A stretch of 64,000 nt of DNA from DATMER01 sp035556715 (GTDB taxonomy: Bacteria > Acidobacteriota > Thermoanaerobaculia > Multivoradales > UBA5704): positions 37,716 through 101,715 of the forward strand of contig DATMER010000142.1 in assembly GCA_035556715.1 (NCBI GenBank), in the 5' to 3' direction. Made by a program: the position numbers and the translations under genes. Under the pieces are notes generated by a model that was not told the DNA's origin, searched no databases, and saw only the letters and a list, made by a program, of their open reading frames with translations. Positions 31,755-39,084 of this stretch are shown here, one piece after another; position 1 is the first letter of the stretch; every line of letters starts with the position of its first letter.

Positions 31755-31897
31755 CTGGTCTTTTGCTTCCAAAGGGAAGCGAGAGAGCCCCGGTTCCCAC
31801 GAGCATCATACCCCGGGGGGAAGCGATTGCCATCCGAAGCACGGGCTTTCCACCCGTCTCGGGCCGTTGCGCGAGAGGATGATAAACTCCCGCCCGC

Positions 31898-32557
31898 ATG
31901 ACTACAACCGTCGAAATCCGCCCGCAGGTCGCTCTGAGCCTCCAGCGCGCTCCCGTTGTCGGCGTGGTCCGCACGCAGTCCTATGAAGAGGCCGCGCGCC
32001 AGGCCCGCCTCTTCGCCGACTCCGGGATCGAGCTGGTCGAGGTCACCTTCACCGTCCCCGATGCCCCCCGGCTGACCCGGGAGCTGCTGGCCCAGAGAGG
32101 CCTGGGCGGCCCACCCTGGTTCGGCATGGGGACCGTCACCACCGCTGAGCGCGCCCGCCAGGCGGTCGCCGCGGGCGCCGAGTTCATCGTCAGCCCGAAC
32201 GTCAGCTCCGACGTGGCGCGGATCGCCCGGGGGGCAAGCCTTTTCCTGATCCTGGGCGCCCTGACCCCGACCGAGGTGGTGGCGGCCCACGAGCTGGGCG
32301 CCGACATCGTCAAGGTCTACCCGCTGCCCCCCGTGGGCGGCCCGTCCTACCTTTCCGTCCTGCGCCAGCCCCTTGGGGACATCCCCATGCTGGCGGGGGG
32401 AGGGTTCGGCGTCGACGACATCAACGACTACGCCCGCGCCGGGGCCGTGGCCTTCGGCATGGGTGCGCCGCTGCTGGGAGCCGACGACGAGGAGACCCGG
32501 GGCCGGATCGCCCGTGCCCTCGCGATGGCGCAGGTCACTGGAAAGGAGGAGAGATGA
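31898..32557 (+). CDS. eda: KDPG/KHG aldolase
   Basis: 219 residues, class-I aldolase of the Entner-Doudoroff pathway splitting 2-keto-3-deoxy-6-phosphogluconate to pyruvate and glyceraldehyde-3-phosphate. Glu48 (ELVEVTFTVPDA), FGMGTVTT, IVSPN and the Schiff-base Lys139 (DIVKVYP) are all in place, with the phosphate loop AGGGFG. The C-terminal extension is a little long. Coupled to the following gene by an ATGA overlap. Confidence 0.93.
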   Translation: MTTTVEIRPQVALSLQRAPVVGVVRTQSYEEAARQARLFADSGIELVEVTFTVPDAPRLTRELLAQRGLGGPPWFGMGTVTTAERARQAVAAGAEFIVSPNVSSDVARIARGASLFLILGALTPTEVVAAHELGADIVKVYPLPPVGGPSYLSVLRQPLGDIPMLAGGGFGVDDINDYARAGAVAFGMGAPLLGADDEETRGRIARALAMAQVTGKEER

Positions 32558-32970
32558 GCTCGACACCTCCCCGGCAGGTGGTCTTCGACGCCACCCCGGA
32601 GATCTACGCGACCGATTCGCAGGGCTCGTTCACCTTCCCCCTGGCGGTGGCCGGCAAGGCCTTCCTCGGGACGAGCTCCTACGACGAGGTGCGCTTCGTC
32701 TTCTCGATCTGGCACCCCTCGGGGCAGCGCACGATCGACCTCGACCGCGCCTACGTGGAGCTGCGCGCCTCCTTCGACCCGGACGAGGAGCACTGGACCA
32801 AGATCGCGGAGATCGAGCCGGTCGTCCCCCCCTATGCCGGCGGCGACAGCTTCGACGGCTGGATCGTGCTGCCGGTCCTGGGCAGCTCCAGCGCCTTCGC
32901 GGTGGTGGGCAGCGGCTTCGAGCCGCGGGCGCGGTTGCAGATCCGGGCCAGCGCCTATTTCGTAGCCTAG
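32554..32970 (+). CDS. Hypothetical beta-sandwich-like protein
   Basis: 138 residues, no signal peptide. Almost entirely predicted beta (for example GSFTFPLAVAGKAFLG, VRFVFSIWHPSGQRTIDLD, RLQIRASAYFVA), like a carbohydrate-binding or C2-type sandwich. The ATGA overlap with eda and a GGAGGAG inside that gene's end show co-translation. Function unknown; a link to sugar-acid metabolism is only by position. Confidence 0.65.
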   Translation: MSSTPPRQVVFDATPEIYATDSQGSFTFPLAVAGKAFLGTSSYDEVRFVFSIWHPSGQRTIDLDRAYVELRASFDPDEEHWTKIAEIEPVVPPYAGGDSFDGWIVLPVLGSSSAFAVVGSGFEPRARLQIRASAYFVA

Positions 32971-32987
32971 CCAACGGGTGGGGGGCT

Positions 32988-33017
32988 CCCTCTTCCCCGC
33001 GCAGGCGGGGGAGAGGG
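32988..33017. terminator. Hairpin between convergent genes
   Basis: CCCTCTTCCCCGC (32988-33000) pairs with GCGGGGGAGAGGG (33005-33017) with one mismatch over a four-base loop. It lies between two convergent genes, so it can act for both, but there is no T-tract. It resembles the C/G-rich arms of the 17600-17766 repeat. Confidence 0.5.
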
Positions 33018-33044
33018 CCGGGGAGAGAGGGGATGGGATCAACC

Positions 33045-33587
33045 TTAGCGGAACCCCCGCCGCAGCTCCTTCTTGAAGATCTGGAACGCGTCGTCGCCGT
33101 GCAGGGCGATGACCACCTTGTCCAGCTTGGTGCCTCCCTGGAGGAAGCGCTGGATCTCGGTGAGGATGATCCTCGCGGCGCGGTCCATGGGGAATCCGAA
33201 GGTGCCGGTGGAGATGGCCGGCAGGGCGATGGACTTCAGGGCGCGGCGGTCGGCCAGGGCCAGGGCGGCGCGCACGGCCGAGGCGAGCTTCTTGTCCTCG
33301 TCCCCCTCTCCCATGCGGGGACCCACGGCGTGGATCACCCTCCGGGCCTTCAGGTGACCCGCCCCGGTCATCACCGCCGTCCCCACCGGAGTGCCGCCGA
33401 TGCGGTTGCACTCCTCCTGGATCGAGGGGCCGCCCTTCTCGCGGATGGCGCCCGCCACCCCTCCCCCGAGCTGGAGCTGCTCGTTGGCAGGGTTGACGAT
33501 CGCGTCCACGTCCTGGTCGGTGATGTCCCCCTCCAGGATCTCGAGCTGGGTCTGGTCCATCGTCACCGTCAGCTTGTTATCGGTCAT
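33045..33587 (-). CDS. Macrodomain ADP-ribose-binding protein
   Basis: 180 residues from MTDNKLTVTMD; AAGGAG lies five bases before the ATG at 33587. Macrodomain motifs: GDITDQDVDAIVNPANEQL, the GGGVAGAI loop, VIHAVGP and PAISTGTFGFP. This is the O-acetyl-ADP-ribose deacetylase/ADP-ribosyl hydrolase group (YmdB/MacroD-like). It should remove ADP-ribose from proteins or NAD metabolites. It is a single-domain protein with no fusion. Confidence 0.92.
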   Translation of the reverse strand: MTDNKLTVTMDQTQLEILEGDITDQDVDAIVNPANEQLQLGGGVAGAIREKGGPSIQEECNRIGGTPVGTAVMTGAGHLKARRVIHAVGPRMGEGDEDKKLASAVRAALALADRRALKSIALPAISTGTFGFPMDRAARIILTEIQRFLQGGTKLDKVVIALHGDDAFQIFKKELRRGFR

Positions 33588-33723
33588 CGGCTCCTTGGAG
33601 TCTCCTCTCGGCGAGGATGATATCAAGGGCCTCGTGGAATCCTTGACAGGCATGGTTCCTCCTGGCCGCCTGCCTGGCGCGTGGCGGCCCTCTCTATTCT
33701 CCTAGTGTAGACTCCTGCCCGCA

Positions 33724-35649
33724 ATGTGGACGGAATTGAAGGCCCAACTGGCCGGAGAGATCGCCCGGGCCATCCGGGAGACTTTCGGCGTCGATCACCG
33801 TCCGGTCCTGGAGGTTCCGCCCCGGCGCGAGCTGGGCGACCTGGCCTCCCCGGCCGGTATGCAACTTGCCCGTGTACTGAAACGCAACCCCCGTGCCATC
33901 GCCGAGGAACTGGCCGCGGCCATCCGCCGGACGCTCCCGCTGGACATCGTCCGCGATGTCCAGATCCAGGGCGCGGGCTACCTGAACTTCTACCTCGACC
34001 GTCCGGTCCTGGCCGCCCAGCTCCTGGAGGCGCCGCTCCTGCCCGGGGAGCCGCGCGCAGGCAAAGTCATCATCGAGCACACCAACATCAACCCGAACAA
34101 GGCGGCCCATATCGGCCACCTGCGCAACGCCGTGCTCGGCGACGTCCTGGGCCGGGCCCTGAAGAGCCTGGGCTACCCCGTAGAAATTCAGAACTACATC
34201 GACGACACCGGCGTCCAGCTCGCGGACGTGATCGTGGGCTTCGCCGACCTGCGGGGGATGTCGAAGAAAGAGGTCGCGGCGGTCCCCGAGCCGTTCGACT
34301 TCTACTGCTGGGACCTCTACAGCGAGGTCGGCCGCTGGTACGAGGAGGACCCGGAGCGCCAGAAGCTGCGGCGGGCGACCCTGCACGAGCTCGAGATCGT
34401 CCAGGGCGAGCGGGCGGAGCTGGGCCGCTTCGTGGCGCGGCGGATCGTCGGCCGCCACCTCGCCACCATGCGCCGGCTCGACATCAACTACGACCTGCTC
34501 ACCCGGGAGAGCGACATCCTGGGGCTCAACTTCTTCGCCAAGGCGTTCGAGCTGCTCAAGGAGAGCGGCGCCGTCCGCCTGGAAAAGGAGGGGAAGAACA
34601 AGGGGTGCTGGGTCATGCCCCTCTCCCAGAGCGAGGAGTTCGCCGGCCTGGAGGACCCGGACAAAGTCATCGTCCGCTCCGACGGCACGGTGACGTACGT
34701 GGGCAAGGACATCGCCTACCAGCTCTGGAAGTTCGGCCTCCTCGGGCTCGACTTCGGCTACCGCTTCTGGCAGCCGGAGGGGGTCTGGGAGACCACGGGC
34801 GACGGGGTCGAGGGGCACCCGGTCTTCGGCCGCGCCCACCGGGTGATCAACGTCATCGACGCCCGGCAGAGCTACCTCCAGAAGATCGTCCGGGCGGGCC
34901 TCCAGTCCCTGGGGCACCCGGCCGAGGCCGACCGCTCCGTCCACTTCGCGTACGAGATGGTCTCGCTCTCCTCCGCCACCGCCCGCCTGCTCGGCTATGT
35001 GACCGAGGGGGAGGAGGAGAAGTCCCTGGAGATGTCCGGCCGCAAGGGGATCGGCGTCAAGGCCGACGACCTGATGGACCAGCTCTTCGCCAAGAGCCGG
35101 GAGGAGATCTCCAAGCGCAACCGCGAGCTCTCGGACGCGGACCTCGACACCCTGGCCCTCCAGATCGCTACGGCCGCGCTCCGCTTCTTCATGGTCAAGG
35201 CGACCACCAACCGGGTGATCGCGTTCGACTTCGACGAGGCCCTGAGCTTCGAGGGGGAGACCGGCCCGTATCTCCAGTACTCCCTGGTGCGGGCCAAGAA
35301 CATCCGCCGCCGCCTCCGGGAGGAGGGGCTGCCGGACGACGTCTCCGCCGAGGAGGTGTCGAGTCTGCCGGCCGAGGTCTTCGAGGAGGACCTCTGGGAC
35401 CTCTTCCTGGCCGTGGCCGAAACGGGCGAGCTGGTGGAGAAGGGGGCCGAGAGCCTGGAGCTGTCCCTGATCGCCCGGCACGCCCTCGGCCTCGCGCAGC
35501 GGTTCAACGCGCTCTATCACAAGCATCCGATCCTCCAGGAGAAGGACGAGGCGGTGCGTGCCGCCCGCCTGGCCACGGTGCAGGTCTTCCGCCGCGGCCT
35601 GGAGACGCTGGGCGAGCTCCTGGGGATCCCCATCCCGGAGAAGATGTGA
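33724..35649 (+). CDS. argS: Arginyl-tRNA synthetase
   Basis: 641 residues, class-I synthetase. Additional N-terminal domain at about 1-100, signature HIGHLRNA at 129-136 following EHTNINPNKAA, and the DALR anticodon-binding domain at the end (FNALYHKHPIL). The normal length is about 550-590; the extra residues lie in the middle (about 175-260, EEDPERQKLRRATLHELEIV), as in some other phyla. The KMSKS loop is replaced by EMSGRKGIGVKADDL, as expected for ArgS, which often lacks the canonical motif. Confidence 0.96.
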   Translation: MWTELKAQLAGEIARAIRETFGVDHRPVLEVPPRRELGDLASPAGMQLARVLKRNPRAIAEELAAAIRRTLPLDIVRDVQIQGAGYLNFYLDRPVLAAQLLEAPLLPGEPRAGKVIIEHTNINPNKAAHIGHLRNAVLGDVLGRALKSLGYPVEIQNYIDDTGVQLADVIVGFADLRGMSKKEVAAVPEPFDFYCWDLYSEVGRWYEEDPERQKLRRATLHELEIVQGERAELGRFVARRIVGRHLATMRRLDINYDLLTRESDILGLNFFAKAFELLKESGAVRLEKEGKNKGCWVMPLSQSEEFAGLEDPDKVIVRSDGTVTYVGKDIAYQLWKFGLLGLDFGYRFWQPEGVWETTGDGVEGHPVFGRAHRVINVIDARQSYLQKIVRAGLQSLGHPAEADRSVHFAYEMVSLSSATARLLGYVTEGEEEKSLEMSGRKGIGVKADDLMDQLFAKSREEISKRNRELSDADLDTLALQIATAALRFFMVKATTNRVIAFDFDEALSFEGETGPYLQYSLVRAKNIRRRLREEGLPDDVSAEEVSSLPAEVFEEDLWDLFLAVAETGELVEKGAESLELSLIARHALGLAQRFNALYHKHPILQEKDEAVRAARLATVQVFRRGLETLGELLGIPIPEKM

Positions 35650-35650
35650 C

Positions 35651-36379
35651 ATGGAACCCGGTACCGGCATCCCGAACAAAAAGAAAGAGACCTCCCCCTG
35701 GGTCTACATCGGCTGCGGCTGCGCCGGGCTGGTGATCCTGGCCATGGCCGGCTTCTCCGCCATGACCTGGTTCGCCTACCGCAAGGGCAAGGAGATCGAG
35801 AAGACTTGGACCGACCCCAAGGCGCGGGAGGAGAAGGCCCGCGAGGTGCTCGTCTACGACAAGCTGCCCGAGGGCTACTACCCCCTGGGAGGTATCTCCA
35901 TCCCCTTCGTCATGGACATGGCCATGATCGGAGACAACCCGCCGCCCCCCGGAGCCAAACCCGACGACCACGAGGGCTTCAGGGAGCGAGGCTTCATGTA
36001 CTTCAAGATGGGGCGGATCGGGGACGAGAAGGAGATGCGGGACTACATGGAAGGCAAGGTCGACCAGCCCGAGTGGATCAAGGGGAACACCGACGTGGAC
36101 GCCGGGCAGGTCCTCCGCCGCGGAGAGGTGGACACGGCCGGCCAGAAGATCCTCTACACCTCGAGCCGAGGGAAGGTCAACCACAACGAGCGCGAGATCG
36201 AGGGGATCACCACCATGATGATGATCGACTGCCCGCAGGACGAGCGCGTCCGCTTCGGCCTCTGGTTCGGCCCCGACCCCAAGCCCGGAGAGCCCGCCGA
36301 AAAGCTGGACGTCACCGGCACCAACGCGGACCCGGAGGAGATCCGGAGGTTCGCGTCGCACTTCCGGTTCTGCCGGTAG
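35651..36379 (+). CDS. Membrane-anchored hypothetical protein
   Basis: 242 residues from ATG at 35651, which lies one base after the argS stop; GGAG sits near the end of argS. One membrane segment near residues 18-42 (WVYIGCGCAGLVILAMAGFS) follows a short lysine-rich cytoplasmic stretch, leaving the C-terminal ~200 residues outside. Visible pieces are YDKLPEGYYPLGGISIPFVM and a late TTMMMIDCPQDERVRFGLWF. No family recognised. It comes before flotillin in the same direction. Confidence 0.65.
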   Translation: MEPGTGIPNKKKETSPWVYIGCGCAGLVILAMAGFSAMTWFAYRKGKEIEKTWTDPKAREEKAREVLVYDKLPEGYYPLGGISIPFVMDMAMIGDNPPPPGAKPDDHEGFRERGFMYFKMGRIGDEKEMRDYMEGKVDQPEWIKGNTDVDAGQVLRRGEVDTAGQKILYTSSRGKVNHNEREIEGITTMMMIDCPQDERVRFGLWFGPDPKPGEPAEKLDVTGTNADPEEIRRFASHFRFCR

Positions 36380-36433
36380 CCCTCCCCCTTCCGTGGTAGG
36401 ATCTTTCTGTCCTTTCACGAAAGAGGTAGCACC

Positions 36434-37930
36434 ATGGAAATCTTTTCCTCCCTGTCCCTGATCGGCTTGGCGTTAGGCCTGTTCCTGATCTTCATCTTTG
36501 TCTACATGCTGATTCGCATGCTCTACAAGAAGGCCGGCCCGGACGAGGCCCTCATCGTCTATGGCCGCCGCAAGCTGCTGGGCCAGAAGGTGCGGGATGA
36601 GAAGGGGGCGATCGAGGGTTTCCGCATCGTCCGCGGCGGCGGCACCATCGTCTGGCCCGCGTTCGAGCAGCACAAGATCCTGTCCCTGCGCATGATGACC
36701 CTGGACATCGACCTGCAGCACGTCTACACCTCCCAGGGCATCCCGATCAACGTCAAGGCCGTGGCCCAGGTCAAGATCCGGGGCGACATCAACTTCATCC
36801 GCAGCGCGGCCGAAGGCTTCCTCGGCGTGCCGGTCGAAGAGGTAAAGGCGACGATCAAGGAGACCGTCGCGGGTCACCTGCGCGGCATCATCGGCACCCT
36901 CACCCTCGAGGAGCTCTACAAGGACCAGAAGCGGTTCCAGGAGCGTGTCCGGGAGGAGGCCCACTTCGACCTCGAGGGCATGGGCTTCGAGTTCAAGTCC
37001 TTCGTGTTCCAGGAGATCCAGGACGCCGAGGGCTATCTCAACTCGCTCGGCCAGCCCAAGATCCAGGAGGCGCTCAAGAACGCCCGCATCGCCACCGCCG
37101 TCTCCGACCGCGAGGCCAAGGTCGAGGAGGAGTCCGCCCGCCAGCAGAAGGAGCAGAAGCGCTTCGCGGTGGACACCGAGATCGCCGACGCCGAGAAGAG
37201 CCTCTCGCTCAAGAAGGCCTCGATCCAGAAGGAGGTCGACGTCGCCCGCGCTCAGGCCACGAAGGCCGGCGAGATGGAGATGAAGGTCCAGGACATCACG
37301 ATCGCGGACAAGGAGGTCGGGCGCCGCAAGCTGGAGCTCAACGCCACCATCCGCGAGCAGGCCGACGCGAAGAAGTACGAGGCCGAGCGGAACGCCGACG
37401 CCGAGCAGTACCGCGTCGAGCGCCAGGCCGCGGCCGAGAGGAAGCGGCGCGAGGAGGCGGCCCAGGCGGTCAAGGCCGAGGGTCTCGCCAAGGCCGAGGC
37501 CGAATCGGTGATGCGTCGCAACATCGGTCTCGCCGAAGCCGAGGCGATCCAGGCCAAGGGCGAGGCCGAAGCGAGCGCCCGCCGGCTGCTCGCCGAAGCC
37601 CTCAAGCTCTACAACGAGGCCGGTCTCTCGATCGAAGCGCTCAAGGTGCTGCCCGAGATCGCCGCGGCCATTTCCGAGCCGCTCTCCCGGGCCGGCACCA
37701 CCACGATCATCAGCAACGGCAACAATGGGGATGGGACTGGCGCCTCCAAGCTGAGCCAGGACGTGGTGCAGGTGCTCTCCCAGCTTTCCCCGATCATGGA
37801 GCAGCTCGCCGGGGTCAACCTGAAAGGCTTCCTGCAGGACATCTCCAAGCTGCCGGGCGCGGTCTCCGAAACGATGGTCAAGAAGGTCGTGGTGGAGCCG
37901 CCAGCCAACCCGCCCTCCCCGAGGACCTGA
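36434..37930 (+). CDS. Flotillin-like SPFH-domain membrane protein
   Basis: 498 residues. N-terminal membrane hairpin (8-30), SPFH/PHB domain (about 35-200; GFRIVRGGGTIVWPAFEQ and LRMMTLDIDLQ), then a long Glu/Ala/Lys-rich coiled coil (200-400) and a flotillin C-terminus with LKLYNEAGLSIEALKVLPEI. Flotillins gather lipids and proteins into membrane microdomains. AAAGAGGT precedes the ATG. No NfeD-like partner is adjacent, though the membrane protein before it might fill that role. Confidence 0.93.
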   Translation: MEIFSSLSLIGLALGLFLIFIFVYMLIRMLYKKAGPDEALIVYGRRKLLGQKVRDEKGAIEGFRIVRGGGTIVWPAFEQHKILSLRMMTLDIDLQHVYTSQGIPINVKAVAQVKIRGDINFIRSAAEGFLGVPVEEVKATIKETVAGHLRGIIGTLTLEELYKDQKRFQERVREEAHFDLEGMGFEFKSFVFQEIQDAEGYLNSLGQPKIQEALKNARIATAVSDREAKVEEESARQQKEQKRFAVDTEIADAEKSLSLKKASIQKEVDVARAQATKAGEMEMKVQDITIADKEVGRRKLELNATIREQADAKKYEAERNADAEQYRVERQAAAERKRREEAAQAVKAEGLAKAEAESVMRRNIGLAEAEAIQAKGEAEASARRLLAEALKLYNEAGLSIEALKVLPEIAAAISEPLSRAGTTTIISNGNNGDGTGASKLSQDVVQVLSQLSPIMEQLAGVNLKGFLQDISKLPGAVSETMVKKVVVEPPANPPSPRT

Positions 37931-37941
37931 AGGGGGCCTGA

Positions 37942-38952
37942 ATGGCAGCCCCCCAGACACCTCCGAACCTCGGCGCGGAGCTGCTCGCCCAGCTCCGCGG
38001 CGCCAAGTCGCCGCTGGCGAGGGTGCGGGTCGTGGCCCGGGCCTGGCGGGCGCTGCGCAGCCTCCCGCGCGAGCAGCGGCTCACCATCGCCGCCCAGATC
38101 GGTCTGGACGGGGCCGACGACCTGGTGGAAGCCATCGCCGCCCACCAGGGGACCACGCCCCCCGCCGAGCTGATGGGGACCCTCAACAACCTGCAGAAGG
38201 TGGATCCGGGCACACTGAAGTCGCTCGCCACCAAGATGCGTGACCCCCGCCAGCGGGCCCAGGTGGCAAGCCAGGGATTGAAGGCGCTGGAGTCGGCGCT
38301 GACCGGACCCGGAAAGCAGCCAGCGCCTCCGTCGCTGACACCGCCGAAACCGCCGCCTCCTCCGGTCACGGTGAAGCCGGCCACGAGCTGGCCGTTGCGC
38401 GAGGCCGCTCCGGCTCCTCCCAAGCCGGCCGAGTCTCCTGCGGTGGCTCCGCCGGCTCCCGCTCCCCCGGCTCCGGCCCCGGCTGCTCCCCCTGTTACGG
38501 TCAAGGAGCCCCCGAAGCCGGCTCCCGCTCCGGCTCCGCCGGCCAAACCTCCCGAGCCGCCCCGCGAGCAGGCTGCCCCCTCCCGCGGCGCTCTGGCCGA
38601 GGCCTTGTCAGCGGTGCCGGCCCTGACCCCTCGATTCCGTCTCCTCCGGCACCGGATCGCCGAGGTCCGCCGCCTCTCCCCCGCGGAGCTGCGGGGCATC
38701 CTGGAAGCTTTTCCGGATGGCTGGGCCCGGCGGCGGGTCCTGATCGACCTCATCGAGGCCGGGGCTCCGGAGCGCACCGCGGACGCGCTCTCCCTGCTGG
38801 ATGCGCTCCAGTCCCCCGGCGACCGCTCCTGGTGCCTCGGCACGCTGGCGGACACCCGCCGCCTCTCCGCCGAAGAGCAGGCCGCGCTCCTCCAGGCCGC
38901 GCCCACCCCCGCGGGCCGCCGCCGGCTGGAGCTGCGGCTCGAGGGGGTCTGA
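37942..38952 (+). CDS. Hypothetical with Pro/Ala-rich linker
   Basis: 336 residues starting eleven bases after the flotillin stop. Two helical domains (about 1-125, and 215-336 with RLLRHRIAEVRRLSPAELRG) flank a ~90-residue Pro/Ala/Lys linker. The repeated PAELRGILEAF/SAEEQAALLQAA helix pairs look like a small alpha-solenoid. It is likely co-transcribed with flotillin; function unknown. Confidence 0.65.
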   Translation: MAAPQTPPNLGAELLAQLRGAKSPLARVRVVARAWRALRSLPREQRLTIAAQIGLDGADDLVEAIAAHQGTTPPAELMGTLNNLQKVDPGTLKSLATKMRDPRQRAQVASQGLKALESALTGPGKQPAPPSLTPPKPPPPPVTVKPATSWPLREAAPAPPKPAESPAVAPPAPAPPAPAPAAPPVTVKEPPKPAPAPAPPAKPPEPPREQAAPSRGALAEALSAVPALTPRFRLLRHRIAEVRRLSPAELRGILEAFPDGWARRRVLIDLIEAGAPERTADALSLLDALQSPGDRSWCLGTLADTRRLSAEEQAALLQAAPTPAGRRRLELRLEGV

Positions 38953-39084
38953 CCTCTCCGTCTCTCTGGATTGCCCTGTCTGTGCGCACCTCGAACGGCT
39001 GGTAGAGACTAGAATAGACATTTCCGTGCCTGGCAGCTCACGAGCCCGGCGGCAGTCCGTCCCCGGAAGGAGGCTCCTTCTTCG